A DNA stretch of 64,000 bases from Panorpa germanica (Eukaryota; Arthropoda; Insecta; Mecoptera; Panorpidae), in contig OY783208.1 in assembly GCA_963678705.1 (NCBI GenBank), positions 12,149,782 to 12,213,781 of the forward strand, given 5' to 3'. A program made the translations under genes and the position numbers. The stretch's first letter is position 1, and the number at the start of each line of letters is the position of its first letter. The notes beneath the pieces were generated by a model. That model was not told the origin of the DNA. It made no database searches and saw only the letters and a list, made by a program, of their open reading frames with translations. Shown in pieces: positions 21,901 to 30,978 of this stretch.

Positions 21901-24900
21901 AGAATACAAAATGAAAATAAAGTTGAGCGACAACAAAGATTGAAGAAATTAATTTGGCATAGAGAAAAACGCTTAAATAGAAACTGTATGCAACAAAAAA
22001 ATTTACTTTTGTGGAACATTTTAAAAAATAATATAAAACTATCTAAAGAGATCGAGTTAGATAAACAAAAACAGTTAAAAGAAAAAATTTTAAAGGATAA
22101 AAGGAAATTATCTACAGAAAATAAACGCCTAGAGGACAGAAGAATTAAAATAAAATTATTACGAAGAAAAATAAAAGATGCTGAAAATGTTATAATCAAT
22201 ACTGAAGAAAGACATAATTGTCACACCAATACAACAGCTGCACCTGTATTAGGTGTGGCTTATCAAAATTTCAAAGCTGCAGATATATCGCAACACACAT
22301 GTGGATTAATGGACCAGTTATGCCAATTTTGCAAATCATTTAATTTTAAAGATGAACGACCATCAGATAAGAAATTTTCTATGTGCTGCTCTAAAGGAAA
22401 GGTATCTTTAACTACTTCTAATGATTTTCCAACGCTACTGCAAACATTAATGTCTGGCGTACACCCTCACTCTAAAAATTTTATGAATAACATTAGAAAA
22501 TACAATAGCGCATTTGCATTTGCTTCGCTAGAAGCTAATATTGATTATCCTCCAGGACGCGGACCTTATTGTTTTAGGATATGTGGTCAAATTTATCATA
22601 GAACATCAGCAGCAAGACCGGCAGATGGAAAACGGCCGCAAAATTCACAACTTTATATATTAGATCCGGAAGAAGCTTTTATCAATAGAATGGCTGTAGA
22701 TGCAAATAAAGAATGCAATGAACAATTATTTAAGGATATAGATACACTTTTAAGAAATGTTAATCCTTATGCTAATGCGTATAAAATGATGAGGGAAGTG
22801 GAAGAAGCAGAACAACAAAAGGCCACTTTAGAGAATAGAAATACATTAGATATCGAAATGAGAATTGTGCAAAACTTATCTAATGATCCACGGCGTTATA
22901 ACTTGCCTACAACAAATGAAGTGGCATTAATTTATACCAGTCTTGATGGATTACCCCCATGTAATAGAGATATCTGTGTCTATCCTAGAGGCAGTAATCT
23001 GTATACAATCAATATTTTAAATGAAAACTGCGATCCAATGATCTATCCTCTTCTGTGTCCAACTGGTGAAAAAGGTTGTTCGGAGAACCTTTTAAATGTT
23101 ACTAAACTTAAAAGAGTAACACATAGGCAATTTTATAGTTTTCGGCTAAGATGCACAAATTTATTTAATCCATATTTAAGTGCTGGTAAATTAACTCAGC
23201 AATATATCGTTGATGCTTATTCAAAAGTAGAAAGCAATCGGTTAAATTTTATTAGAAATAGTAATAGTCAGAAAAAATTACGTTTAGAACTATACAGTGG
23301 CTTAATGGATTACGTACAAAATAGGGCAAGTAATGAGGGCATGACTGTAGGTCGTATGGTTATTTTACCATCTTCTTACGTTGGAAGTCCTCGCTCATTA
23401 ACACAAAATTACTTAGACTCAATGTCTATAGTTCAAAAATTCGGTTCTCCTGATTTATTTATTACAATGACTTGTAATCCAGAATGGCCTGAAATTAAAA
23501 GTAATTTAAACGAAAATAAACGTGTGGAACATCGTCCTGATTTAGTTGCTCGAGTGTTTAATTTAAAAATAAAAGAATTATTAAACGATTTATTAAAAGT
23601 CAACATTTTTGGAAAAGTAGCAGCAATGATGTCTGTAGTCGAATTTCAAAAACGTGGGTTGCCCCATATTCATATTTTAATTATTTTAAACAGTGAGCAT
23701 AAAATTAGAAATTCCGAAGCTATTGATAAAATAGTATGTGCCGAAATACCAGATATTGAAACGGAACCAGAATTATATAGTATTATTAAAAAGTGTAACG
23801 TCCATGGGCCCTGCGGAACAGTTAATCCTAAATCGCCATGTATGATAAATTTCGAATGTACTAAGCGCTTTCCAAAAGAATTTGAACCAGAAACATTAAA
23901 TAATGTAAACGGCTATCCGCTATACAGGCGTCGCGACAATAAATCTAAAATTGCATTTTTTGATAGAGGCGGTAAATTTAAATACGCTGTTGATAATCGC
24001 TGGATAGTTCCATATAATAAATATTTATCGTATAAATATAATTGCCATATTAATGTGGAAATATGCGCTTCGGTTAAAAGCGTTAAATATCTATTTAAAT
24101 ATATTTATAAAGGACATGATTGCGCCAATGTTAAAGTGTCTACGGAAGGACAAACACAACTAAATTGGGACGAAGTTTCTTTTTATTTGGATGCACGTTA
24201 CGTTAGTCCGCCAGAAGCCATATGGCGCATATTTGCATTCGATATGCAATTTAAAACACACTCTATCTATCGTTTAGCAGTGCATTTGGAAAACCATCAA
24301 AGCATACTTTTCACACCTGGCGAGGAAGAATTGGCTATATTAAACCATATTGACACCACGTTAACTGCATGGTTTAAATTAAATTTGCATTCGTTAGATT
24401 CTAGACAATATTTTTACACCGAAATTCCGGAACATTTTGTATTTAATCGTAAGAAAATTTGGACACAGCGGAAACGATCTGGATCTAAAATTATTGCTCG
24501 GCTCTATAGTGTTAGCCCCAAAGAAGGGGAACGTTTTTATTTGCGTTTAGTTTTATTGCATATTCGAGGTGCTACATGTTATGCTGATCTACGAACTGTT
24601 AATGGCACTGTTTATTCCACTTTTGCTGAAACTGCTAAGGCACTTGGACTATTAAAAGATGATTCTCAATGGGACCGTTGCTTAAAGGAAGCATCGTTAT
24701 GTAAAATGCCTAAACAATTACGTCAACTTTTTGCGTTTATTTGTATCTTCTGTGAACCTACAGACGTGAAGAAATTGTGGGAAACTCATATAGATTGTTT
24801 ATGTGAAGATTATAATTTAAAGTATGATAAAGAAAATGCAGAGCAACTAGCTATTAATAATATTATTGACATTTTAATAACTCACAATTGTAATTATTTA

Positions 24901-26391
24901 CATTTTGGTTTACCGGAGAAACGAACTGTTAGTATTGAAGATACTAATGACTACTCAGTCAATCAGCAAAAAGAATATGAGCAGGGCCTTAACTACAGTA
25001 GTCAATTAAATTTAGAACAGCGTAATGTTTTCGACAATATTATGTTATGTATTAATAATGACAATGAAACGCAAAAATGTTATTTTATTGACGGCCCAGG
25101 TGGTAGTGGTAAAACTTTTTTGTACACTACTTTATTACATGTGGTACGTGGTTTGGGATTAACAGCTGTATCAGTAGCATATACTGGGATATCAGCAACA
25201 TTATTACAAGGGGGCCGCACAGTTCACTCTTTATTTAAATTACCAGTTCCTTTAAATGCCGACTCAACTTCATCAATAAGGCACAATTCAGTTGATGGTA
25301 AATTACTAAAAGAAGCCAAATTAATTATATGGGATGAGGTTACAATGGCGCCTTATTTTGCTTTAGATATAATCGATATGTGCCTCCGCGATCTAATGAA
25401 TAATAACAAACCATTTGGCAATAAAATTATGTTAATTGGGGGAGACTTTCGACAATGTCTACCTGTCGTAAAACGTGGTTCAGTTCAAGATGTAATTGCA
25501 TCTTGTATTCAAAATAGTAGACTATGGTCTGTTTTTAGCGTGCAACACTTAACAATTAATATGAGGGTTTCAGAAAAGGAAAATGAATTTACTACATGGT
25601 TACTTAAAATTGGCGATGGATTAGTATCAGATCTTCCAGATAGTGTTACAAGTGTGATTAAGATTCCATCAAATTTTATTGCTAAAAAGTCATTAGTAGA
25701 CGAAATATATGAAGATATTAATTTAATTGACATTATTGATCTAAAATCGCGCATTATTTTATGTCCATTAAATGAACATACATTAGAAATAAATGAGGAA
25801 GTTTTAAATATGTTAAATGGCGAGACCATGAGTTATCTTAGTAATGATTCTGTTTCAGCTGATTCGGAAGCTGAGCAAAATAATTTTCCTTTAGAATTTT
25901 TGAATAGTTTAACGCCAGCTGGAATGCCACCTCATAAACTTAATTTAAAAATCGGAGCAATAATAATGCTTTTGAGAAACATGAGTCCTAAGAATGGTCT
26001 CTGTAACGGAACGAGACTAATAGTAAAGGAACTTCATTCTTCAGTTATAGTCGCTGAAATAATTAGTGGAAGTCATTCAGGTAACCGTGCTTTTATACCA
26101 AAAATTATTTTAGCTCCTTCAGATATAAATCTTCCATTTACTCTTAAAAGAATTCAGTTTCCTATTCGTTTAGCTTTTGCTATGACCATCAACAAATCAC
26201 AAGGACAAACATTTGAAAAGGTTGGCGTTTTATTAAGAGAACCAGTCTTTGCACATGGTCAATTATATGTAGCCCTTTCGCGAGTAAAATCATCCAATAA
26301 TCTTAAAATAGAAATATCTGATCCAAAAGGTAAAAAATCTAATAACAACGCATTTACATCCAATGTAGTTTATAAAAGAGTTCTGTTATAA
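21766..26391 (+). CDS. Helitron A Rep (HUH, Y2) and PIF1-family helicase
   Basis: The transposase of a Helitron: it nicks and joins single strands at the element ends and unwinds DNA for rolling-circle transposition. Residue numbers are from the Met at 21766. A Cys-rich segment begins CGLMDQLCQFC (about 180). Rep motif 1 is FITMTCNPEWPEI (about 565). The HUH motif GLPHIHIL has His634 and His636. The Tyr pair is KYLFKYIYKGHD (about 775). Helicase motifs: GPGGSGKT (1110-1117), IIWDE (Asp1190), GGDFRQCLP (about 1224), TINKSQGQTF (about 1475) and VALSRV (about 1505). All catalytic residues are present and the frame is otherwise unbroken over 1,541 codons. It is in the same frame as 19621-21738 and is cut off from it only by one TAA. 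Confidence 0.95.
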   Translation: MLNEKQIARQERLRKLIVNQKKRLLTENKIDKQRRLANIIVNQRNRIQNENKVERQQRLKKLIWHREKRLNRNCMQQKNLLLWNILKNNIKLSKEIELDKQKQLKEKILKDKRKLSTENKRLEDRRIKIKLLRRKIKDAENVIINTEERHNCHTNTTAAPVLGVAYQNFKAADISQHTCGLMDQLCQFCKSFNFKDERPSDKKFSMCCSKGKVSLTTSNDFPTLLQTLMSGVHPHSKNFMNNIRKYNSAFAFASLEANIDYPPGRGPYCFRICGQIYHRTSAARPADGKRPQNSQLYILDPEEAFINRMAVDANKECNEQLFKDIDTLLRNVNPYANAYKMMREVEEAEQQKATLENRNTLDIEMRIVQNLSNDPRRYNLPTTNEVALIYTSLDGLPPCNRDICVYPRGSNLYTINILNENCDPMIYPLLCPTGEKGCSENLLNVTKLKRVTHRQFYSFRLRCTNLFNPYLSAGKLTQQYIVDAYSKVESNRLNFIRNSNSQKKLRLELYSGLMDYVQNRASNEGMTVGRMVILPSSYVGSPRSLTQNYLDSMSIVQKFGSPDLFITMTCNPEWPEIKSNLNENKRVEHRPDLVARVFNLKIKELLNDLLKVNIFGKVAAMMSVVEFQKRGLPHIHILIILNSEHKIRNSEAIDKIVCAEIPDIETEPELYSIIKKCNVHGPCGTVNPKSPCMINFECTKRFPKEFEPETLNNVNGYPLYRRRDNKSKIAFFDRGGKFKYAVDNRWIVPYNKYLSYKYNCHINVEICASVKSVKYLFKYIYKGHDCANVKVSTEGQTQLNWDEVSFYLDARYVSPPEAIWRIFAFDMQFKTHSIYRLAVHLENHQSILFTPGEEELAILNHIDTTLTAWFKLNLHSLDSRQYFYTEIPEHFVFNRKKIWTQRKRSGSKIIARLYSVSPKEGERFYLRLVLLHIRGATCYADLRTVNGTVYSTFAETAKALGLLKDDSQWDRCLKEASLCKMPKQLRQLFAFICIFCEPTDVKKLWETHIDCLCEDYNLKYDKENAEQLAINNIIDILITHNCNYLHFGLPEKRTVSIEDTNDYSVNQQKEYEQGLNYSSQLNLEQRNVFDNIMLCINNDNETQKCYFIDGPGGSGKTFLYTTLLHVVRGLGLTAVSVAYTGISATLLQGGRTVHSLFKLPVPLNADSTSSIRHNSVDGKLLKEAKLIIWDEVTMAPYFALDIIDMCLRDLMNNNKPFGNKIMLIGGDFRQCLPVVKRGSVQDVIASCIQNSRLWSVFSVQHLTINMRVSEKENEFTTWLLKIGDGLVSDLPDSVTSVIKIPSNFIAKKSLVDEIYEDINLIDIIDLKSRIILCPLNEHTLEINEEVLNMLNGETMSYLSNDSVSADSEAEQNNFPLEFLNSLTPAGMPPHKLNLKIGAIIMLLRNMSPKNGLCNGTRLIVKELHSSVIVAEIISGSHSGNRAFIPKIILAPSDINLPFTLKRIQFPIRLAFAMTINKSQGQTFEKVGVLLREPVFAHGQLYVALSRVKSSNNLKIEISDPKGKKSNNNAFTSNVVYKRVLL

Positions 26392-26490
26392 TAATAATTT
26401 TGTTTAGTTTCACTTTCTTATTGCCGTCAATTATAAAAAGTTTAAAATATACAGGTATATTCCAATCAAGACAAGAGAGCATATAAATTA

Positions 26491-27300
26491 TATATTCTTT
26501 ATATTCTGCACAGAGCACACAACTAATCACAAAGGCTGTTTCTCGTGGGAAATGTTAAGATTTGTTGATGCTTTGTGTTGCTTATAATGATCAATATATT
26601 TTTTAGCTTTTCCTAAGTAACAAGTTTTGTATCTATTAATGCCCATTAATGTATTCTTACATTATTACAATTTGAATATAATCCCATATCTAATCAATAC
26701 ATAGGAGAATCTAAATTGTTTATTCTTTATATTCTGCACAGAGCACACAACTAATCACAAAGGCTGTTTCTCGTGGGAAATGTTGGGATTTGTTGATGCT
26801 TTGTGTTGCTTATAATGATCAATATATTTTTTAGCTTTTCCTAAGTAACAAGTTTTGTATCTATTAATGCCCATTAATGTATTCTTACATTATTACAATT
26901 TGAATATAATCCCATATCTAATCCATACATAGGAGAATCTAAATTGTTTATTCTTTATATTCTGCACAGAGCACACAACTAATCACAAAGGCTGTTTCTC
27001 GTGGGAAATGTTGGGATTTGTTGATGCTTTGTGTTGCTTATAATGATCAATATATTTTTTAGCTTTTCCTAAGTAACAAGTTTTGTATCTATTAATGCCC
27101 ATTAATGTATTCTTACATTATTACAATTTGAATATAATCCCATATCTAATCAATACATAGGAGAATCTAAATTGTTTATTCTTTATATTCTGCACAGAGC
27201 ACACAACTAATCACAAAGGCTGTTTCTCGTGGGAAATGTTGGGATTTGTTGATGCTTTGTGTTGCTTATAATGTTGATATATTTTTTAGCGTTTTCTAAG
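26491..27300. repeat. 228-bp tandem repeat, about 3.5 copies
   Basis: The phrase CAGAGCACACAACTAATCAC starts at 26511, 26739, 26967 and 27195, exactly 228 bp apart. Copies are almost identical; the last breaks off at about 27275. Contains GGCTGTTTCTCGTGGGAAAT in every unit. Non-coding, directly downstream of the Rep-helicase stop. Confidence 0.95.
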
Positions 27301-27483
27301 TAAATAATAATATGCTCATTTAAAAAACTTGAGTTATTACAATTTGAATATTGTGTAATATATTTTTTGACATTTTAAGTATCATTATTTCGTTCGTTTG
27401 TTAATATTTTTTAACTGTTATGCATTTTATTGTTATAATAATTGTAATTTTTAACTTGTTAATTTTATTATTTAAATTGTTTT

Positions 27484-27790
27484 CAGAGTCATATTTCCTT
27501 CCATAATATCATTCCACTTTAACATCCCTTTAATTCCACTCCTCCTTCCCGGCAACTGAAATTTGATTTTTCAAGTTTCTTATTTATTTTTTAAGCAATA
27601 AGCAAAAATTTGAAGAATCAAATTTTATGTTTCAACCTTCACGTGGTGTTGCTGAACGACTTATTTGTAATTAACTTTATTATATTTTTGTTTACTTATT
27701 ACAATAGAAAGATTACTTGATACTTATAAACTCATGTCACTACATTAAAAAAGCAATTACAGATAAGTTGACTGATTGGAACAATTATAT
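27484..27790. repeat. Diverged direct repeat, left of the SGNH gene
   Basis: 27484-27600 (ATATTTCCTTCC..., CCTTTAATTCCACTCCTCCT, TTTCTTATTTATTTTT) and 27740-27790 (TACAGATAAGTTGACTGATT) have counterparts in the same order to the right of the SGNH gene at 29105-29235 and 29630-29660. Confidence 0.5.
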
Positions 27791-28030
27791 TATACTAATA
27801 TTGTATTTTAAAGTTATTAAAAGATTTATGATTTAAATGATTTGTGAAAAAAGATTAAACACCTAATTAATATGGTATATGTTATTTATATACAATTATT
27901 CATATATATATTATTTATTTACAGATCATTCTGCCATACAAAGTTGGACTGCTTAGTGGAACGCCAGTGACACAGTGACATTTGCAAATTATTGTTATAT
28001 TTAAACGGTTTTTCACTTTGATTAATAAAT

Positions 28031-28421
28031 ATGGTATGTACATAAATACAAAATATTAATACATTTTATTTTATTACAACTATGTTTTCATTTAAACTAA
28101 CATTTTAAAAACATATTTTCTTGTATTAATTTAATGCATTTTTACAGAACAATAACCTGATTGTGCTTGGAGCCAGTTTTATGGTAAGATACGGAGATAA
28201 AATATTTAAAAAAAGAGTCTTTTTTAAAGATGGTAAAAGATGTGTAGATATGGCAAAAGGCGGACGCACATCGCGACAACTAAAAAATCTTATCGTATCA
28301 ACAAATTTCACATCGATGTCTAAAAAGAATACGTACATAATATTAATTGGCGTTAATGACATTTTATTGGTATGTATAAATTGTTTATATAAAATACTTT
28401 ATATCTTAATATCGTAATATC

Positions 28422-28504
<83 letters not shown>

Positions 28505-29052
28505 CATATTTAATAACATAATTAAGATTATAAAAAATATTTAAATTGTATTTTTCTTTATAGAATAAGAGTCCTAAACAGTTTAATTTAAACACCAAAA
28601 AAATTAGTCAGATTTTAAGAAGAGCAAATGCAAAAGTTATTTGGCTAACTATCCCACAGCCACCTAAATTTAAAAATGAAGCACAGTCTAGGCTGTTACG
28701 TTTATACAATAACATTTTACTGAAACTAAAAAAACGTGATTATGATTGTTTTAATACTAACTTAACATTGTGTACATTTATTAATTAGTTTATTTAAAAT
28801 ATTTCAGAACCAAACCAGGAAGTCATCGATGTGAGAGACTTATTTATTTTAAATAATGAAGTCAATAAAGACCTCTTTGAGAAGTATGTATAATTTGTAT
28901 AATATTATAAAATATGTGCGTTATTATTTAGTAATTAATAAACAATGTTTTGTTTTAGATTTTGTGGACGTAACAACAGAATTGATGAACTACACTGGAA
29001 TAAACGAGGCATGGAATTAGTTGAAGAAAAAATCAAATTATTTATTAAGTAA
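28031..29052 (+). CDS. SGNH/GDSL-type hydrolase, five exons, Helitron cargo
   Basis: Model: 28031-28033 (ATG only), 28148-28369, 28564-28735, 28808-28883, 28959-29052. Coding length is 567 nt, exactly 188 codons plus TAA, with GT-AG at every join (donors GTATGT, GTATGT, GTGATT, GTATGT). Conserved SGNH blocks: IVLGASF with Ser11 (Asp of the usual GDS is Ala), Gly in AKGGRTSRQL, GVND at 69-72 (block III Gly/Asn), and DELHWNKRG with Asp167 and His170 (block V). The catalytic triad is thus present and there is no internal stop. SGNH enzymes hydrolyse acyl or acetyl esters; substrate and location are unknown, and no signal peptide is visible. It lies between the Rep-helicase and the 3' end of Helitron A, same strand. 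The third donor is non-ideal, so the exon 3/4 join is the weakest point. Confidence 0.75.
28148..28369 (+). CDS. SGNH gene, exon 2 (nucleophile and GxND blocks)
   Basis: 74 codons, phase 0, acceptor TTTTTACAG and donor GTATGT. Carries LGASF and IILIGVNDIL. Confidence 0.8.
28424..28503. repeat. (AT)n microsatellite in SGNH intron 2
   Basis: About 40 AT dinucleotides with one TTT interruption. Confidence 0.95.
28564..28735 (+). CDS. SGNH gene, exon 3
   Basis: 57 codons plus one base, acceptor TTCTTTATAG. Contains AKVIWLTIPQPPKF, the strand and loop that usually follow block III in SGNH folds. Confidence 0.7.
28808..28883 (+). CDS. SGNH gene, exon 4
   Basis: 76 nt, entered in phase 1 and left in phase 2. 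Reads PNQEVIDVRDLFILNNEV; acceptor AATATTTCAG, donor GTATGT. Confidence 0.65.
28959..29052 (+). CDS. SGNH gene, terminal exon (Asp-His block)
   Basis: Acceptor TTGTTTTAG. Contains IDELHWNKRG with the catalytic Asp and His, and ends in TAA. Confidence 0.8.
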
Positions 29053-29104
29053 TCATTTAGTAACAAGTGTTGCTTTATAATTTAAATTGTATTTCTTTAA
29101 TTGA

Positions 29105-29665
29105 TTTCAAAGTATTTCCTATTTCCTTTATTTTCTTTCTATAAATTCATTTCCCTATAATATCCCTTCAATTCTAGCTACTTCTGGTAACCCAAAATTT
29201 ATTTTGTTAAGTTTCTGTGTATTTTTATATTAATAAACAAACATTTTACAAATGAGATATTATTTTGTAACTGTTAAAATATATGAAGTAAACAGCTAAA
29301 TTATATAAAATACAATTATAGAAAAAACATACGACTGCGTTTATGAGATTTATACCGGAAAGGTGAATGTATAGTTCAATTGTTTCATATTATTATAGTG
29401 TTAATATGGATATATTTAGTATGCCTAACCTTTACGGGATGTTGATTTACGGGATATTTAGTTATTTATTTATTTATTATTTTTATCGATAGGCACTACA
29501 TTCTTATAGTATATACCTTACATAATATAAATTTACATAAATTAATTTCTTCTCTTATGACTAAAAATGTGAAACCTAACTAAAGAACAAGAACTTAAAA
29601 TCTAATTTGACTACATTATAAACATACTTTTACAGATAAATTGACTGATTTAGAAAAATTATCTT
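29105..29665. repeat. Diverged direct repeat, right of the SGNH gene
   Basis: Counterpart of 27484-27790: TATAATATCCCTTCAATTCT, GGTAACCCAAAATTTATTTT and TTACAGATAAATTGACTGAT occur in the same order. About 340 bp of unrelated sequence separates the two matching parts here. Confidence 0.5.
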
Positions 29666-29920
29666 ACACAACTATTTAACAACTTTTCCAAATATGATTC
29701 ACCTCCAAACTATCGCAACTTGAACTAAAAAAACGTTTATTTTCTTTATGCAAGCAAAATTATTTTTTTTAGGATTCAAAATATTAACCAAATTATATAG
29801 TATTTTTGATTTTAATGGAAACAAACATATTTTCAAATCAAGTATTTACAGTTTTAAATTGAATACATTTAAAAACAATATTAGGATTATTCTATTAACT
29901 TTAAATCAAACTAATAATAT

Positions 29921-29952
29921 ACACGTCGCTTTGCGACGGGGCGAAGCGCTAG
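29921..29952 (+). other. 3' terminus of Helitron A (hairpin plus CTAG)
   Basis: CGTCGC (29924-29929), TTT loop, GCGACG (29933-29938), then GGGCGAAGCGCTAG. A 6-bp stem about a dozen bases before a terminal CTAG is the standard Helitron end signal. Copies: 33693-33724, 43233-43264 (G missing) and 45805-45836. Confidence 0.9.
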
Positions 29953-30860
29953 TCTACTTATTATAATGTTCGTAATGTTCCAATTTAACATGGAAAACTC
30001 ATAAGAACTCATAGATATTTATATAGAGCGTTATTTATATATTTATATATATATCCGGTAACAAAATCGTATATGGTATCTTCTAAACGGCGCCTACAAA
30101 GTTCTTCAAATTTTGGTATGATGTAAAGGACGAATTTCTAAGACTTTCTACGTCCCTGAATTTTCCCCTGAATTTCCGTGGAAAAACTTATACTGGAAAA
30201 ACTGAAAAATTCGAAAAAATAATTTTGCTAATATCTGACGAACTAGAAAAGATAGAAAACTGAAATTTGGTATGTGTATTGAGATCATAATTGTGCACAT
30301 TTTCCGATAGTTGGAAATTAGAAATTTGAGTTCAGTAGCGGCGCGAATTTCTGGGGGCAATGTTAGAATAGAGTTAGGACGTTCAAATTTAATATGTAGG
30401 CTCGCTGTAGACAGTAATTAATGAAAAAAAATAAACAGCCCCAAATTTCCAGTGGCGGCGGGAGTTGAGACAATAAAAGCCAGACATATTGAAAAAGAAG
30501 TATTAAAACTTTGGATATGTATTAAGACATTAATTGTGCATGTTTGCCAATAATTGGATTACCAAAATTTTAATTCAGTAGCGGCGTGATTTTTTGGGGG
30601 CAATGTCGCAACAGAGCTAGAACGTTAAAATTTGGAACGGGGGCCATATATATAGTGTCATTAAAGGCACACTATAGAAATTTGCAACTTTCCAGAGGCG
30701 GCGGGCGCTGGGGGCCAAAAACCATATATTTGAAATATATGGCGATGAAAGGCTATAGTTTAGAATATATATTCTTAGATACAAATAAAATAGATCCTCG
30801 TGCTAAAATTTGACAAACTTGTTCAGTAGCGGTGGTATGTGGGGGGTACTAATGCTAAAA
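29953..30860 (+). mobile_element. Helitron B, 5' end only
   Basis: Starts TCTACTTATTATAATG directly after CTAG of element A and runs 0.9 kb nearly identical to 12937-13875. It stops at ...AATGCTAAAA, where element C begins. The remainder of B is not found after C, D or F, so B is truncated. Confidence 0.8.
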
Positions 30861-30923
30861 TCTTACTATTATAATGTTCGTAATGTTCCAATTTAACATG
30901 GAAAACTCATAAGAACTCATAGA

Positions 30924-30978
<55 letters not shown>

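Larger units (their letters stand above)
12937..29952 (+). mobile_element. Helitron A, about 17 kb, protein-coding member
   Basis: Begins TCTACTTATT and ends CTAG at 29949-29952 behind the terminal hairpin at 29924-29938. Contents in order: a 5' block of ~120-nt subrepeats shared with B, C, D and F (13050-14880); a long AT-rich non-coding stretch (14900-19600) holding other repeats; the protease-Rep-helicase frame (19621-26391); 228-bp tandem repeats (26491-27300); and an SGNH hydrolase gene (28031-29052). Only the ends and the 5' block link it to the non-autonomous members, so it could be one long element or an older insertion bracketed by family ends; the single start and single end favour one element. 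Confidence 0.7.

Noticed and set aside
28353..28598. 81-codon minus-strand frame rich in Tyr and Ile
   Set aside because: Translation of an (AT)n microsatellite.
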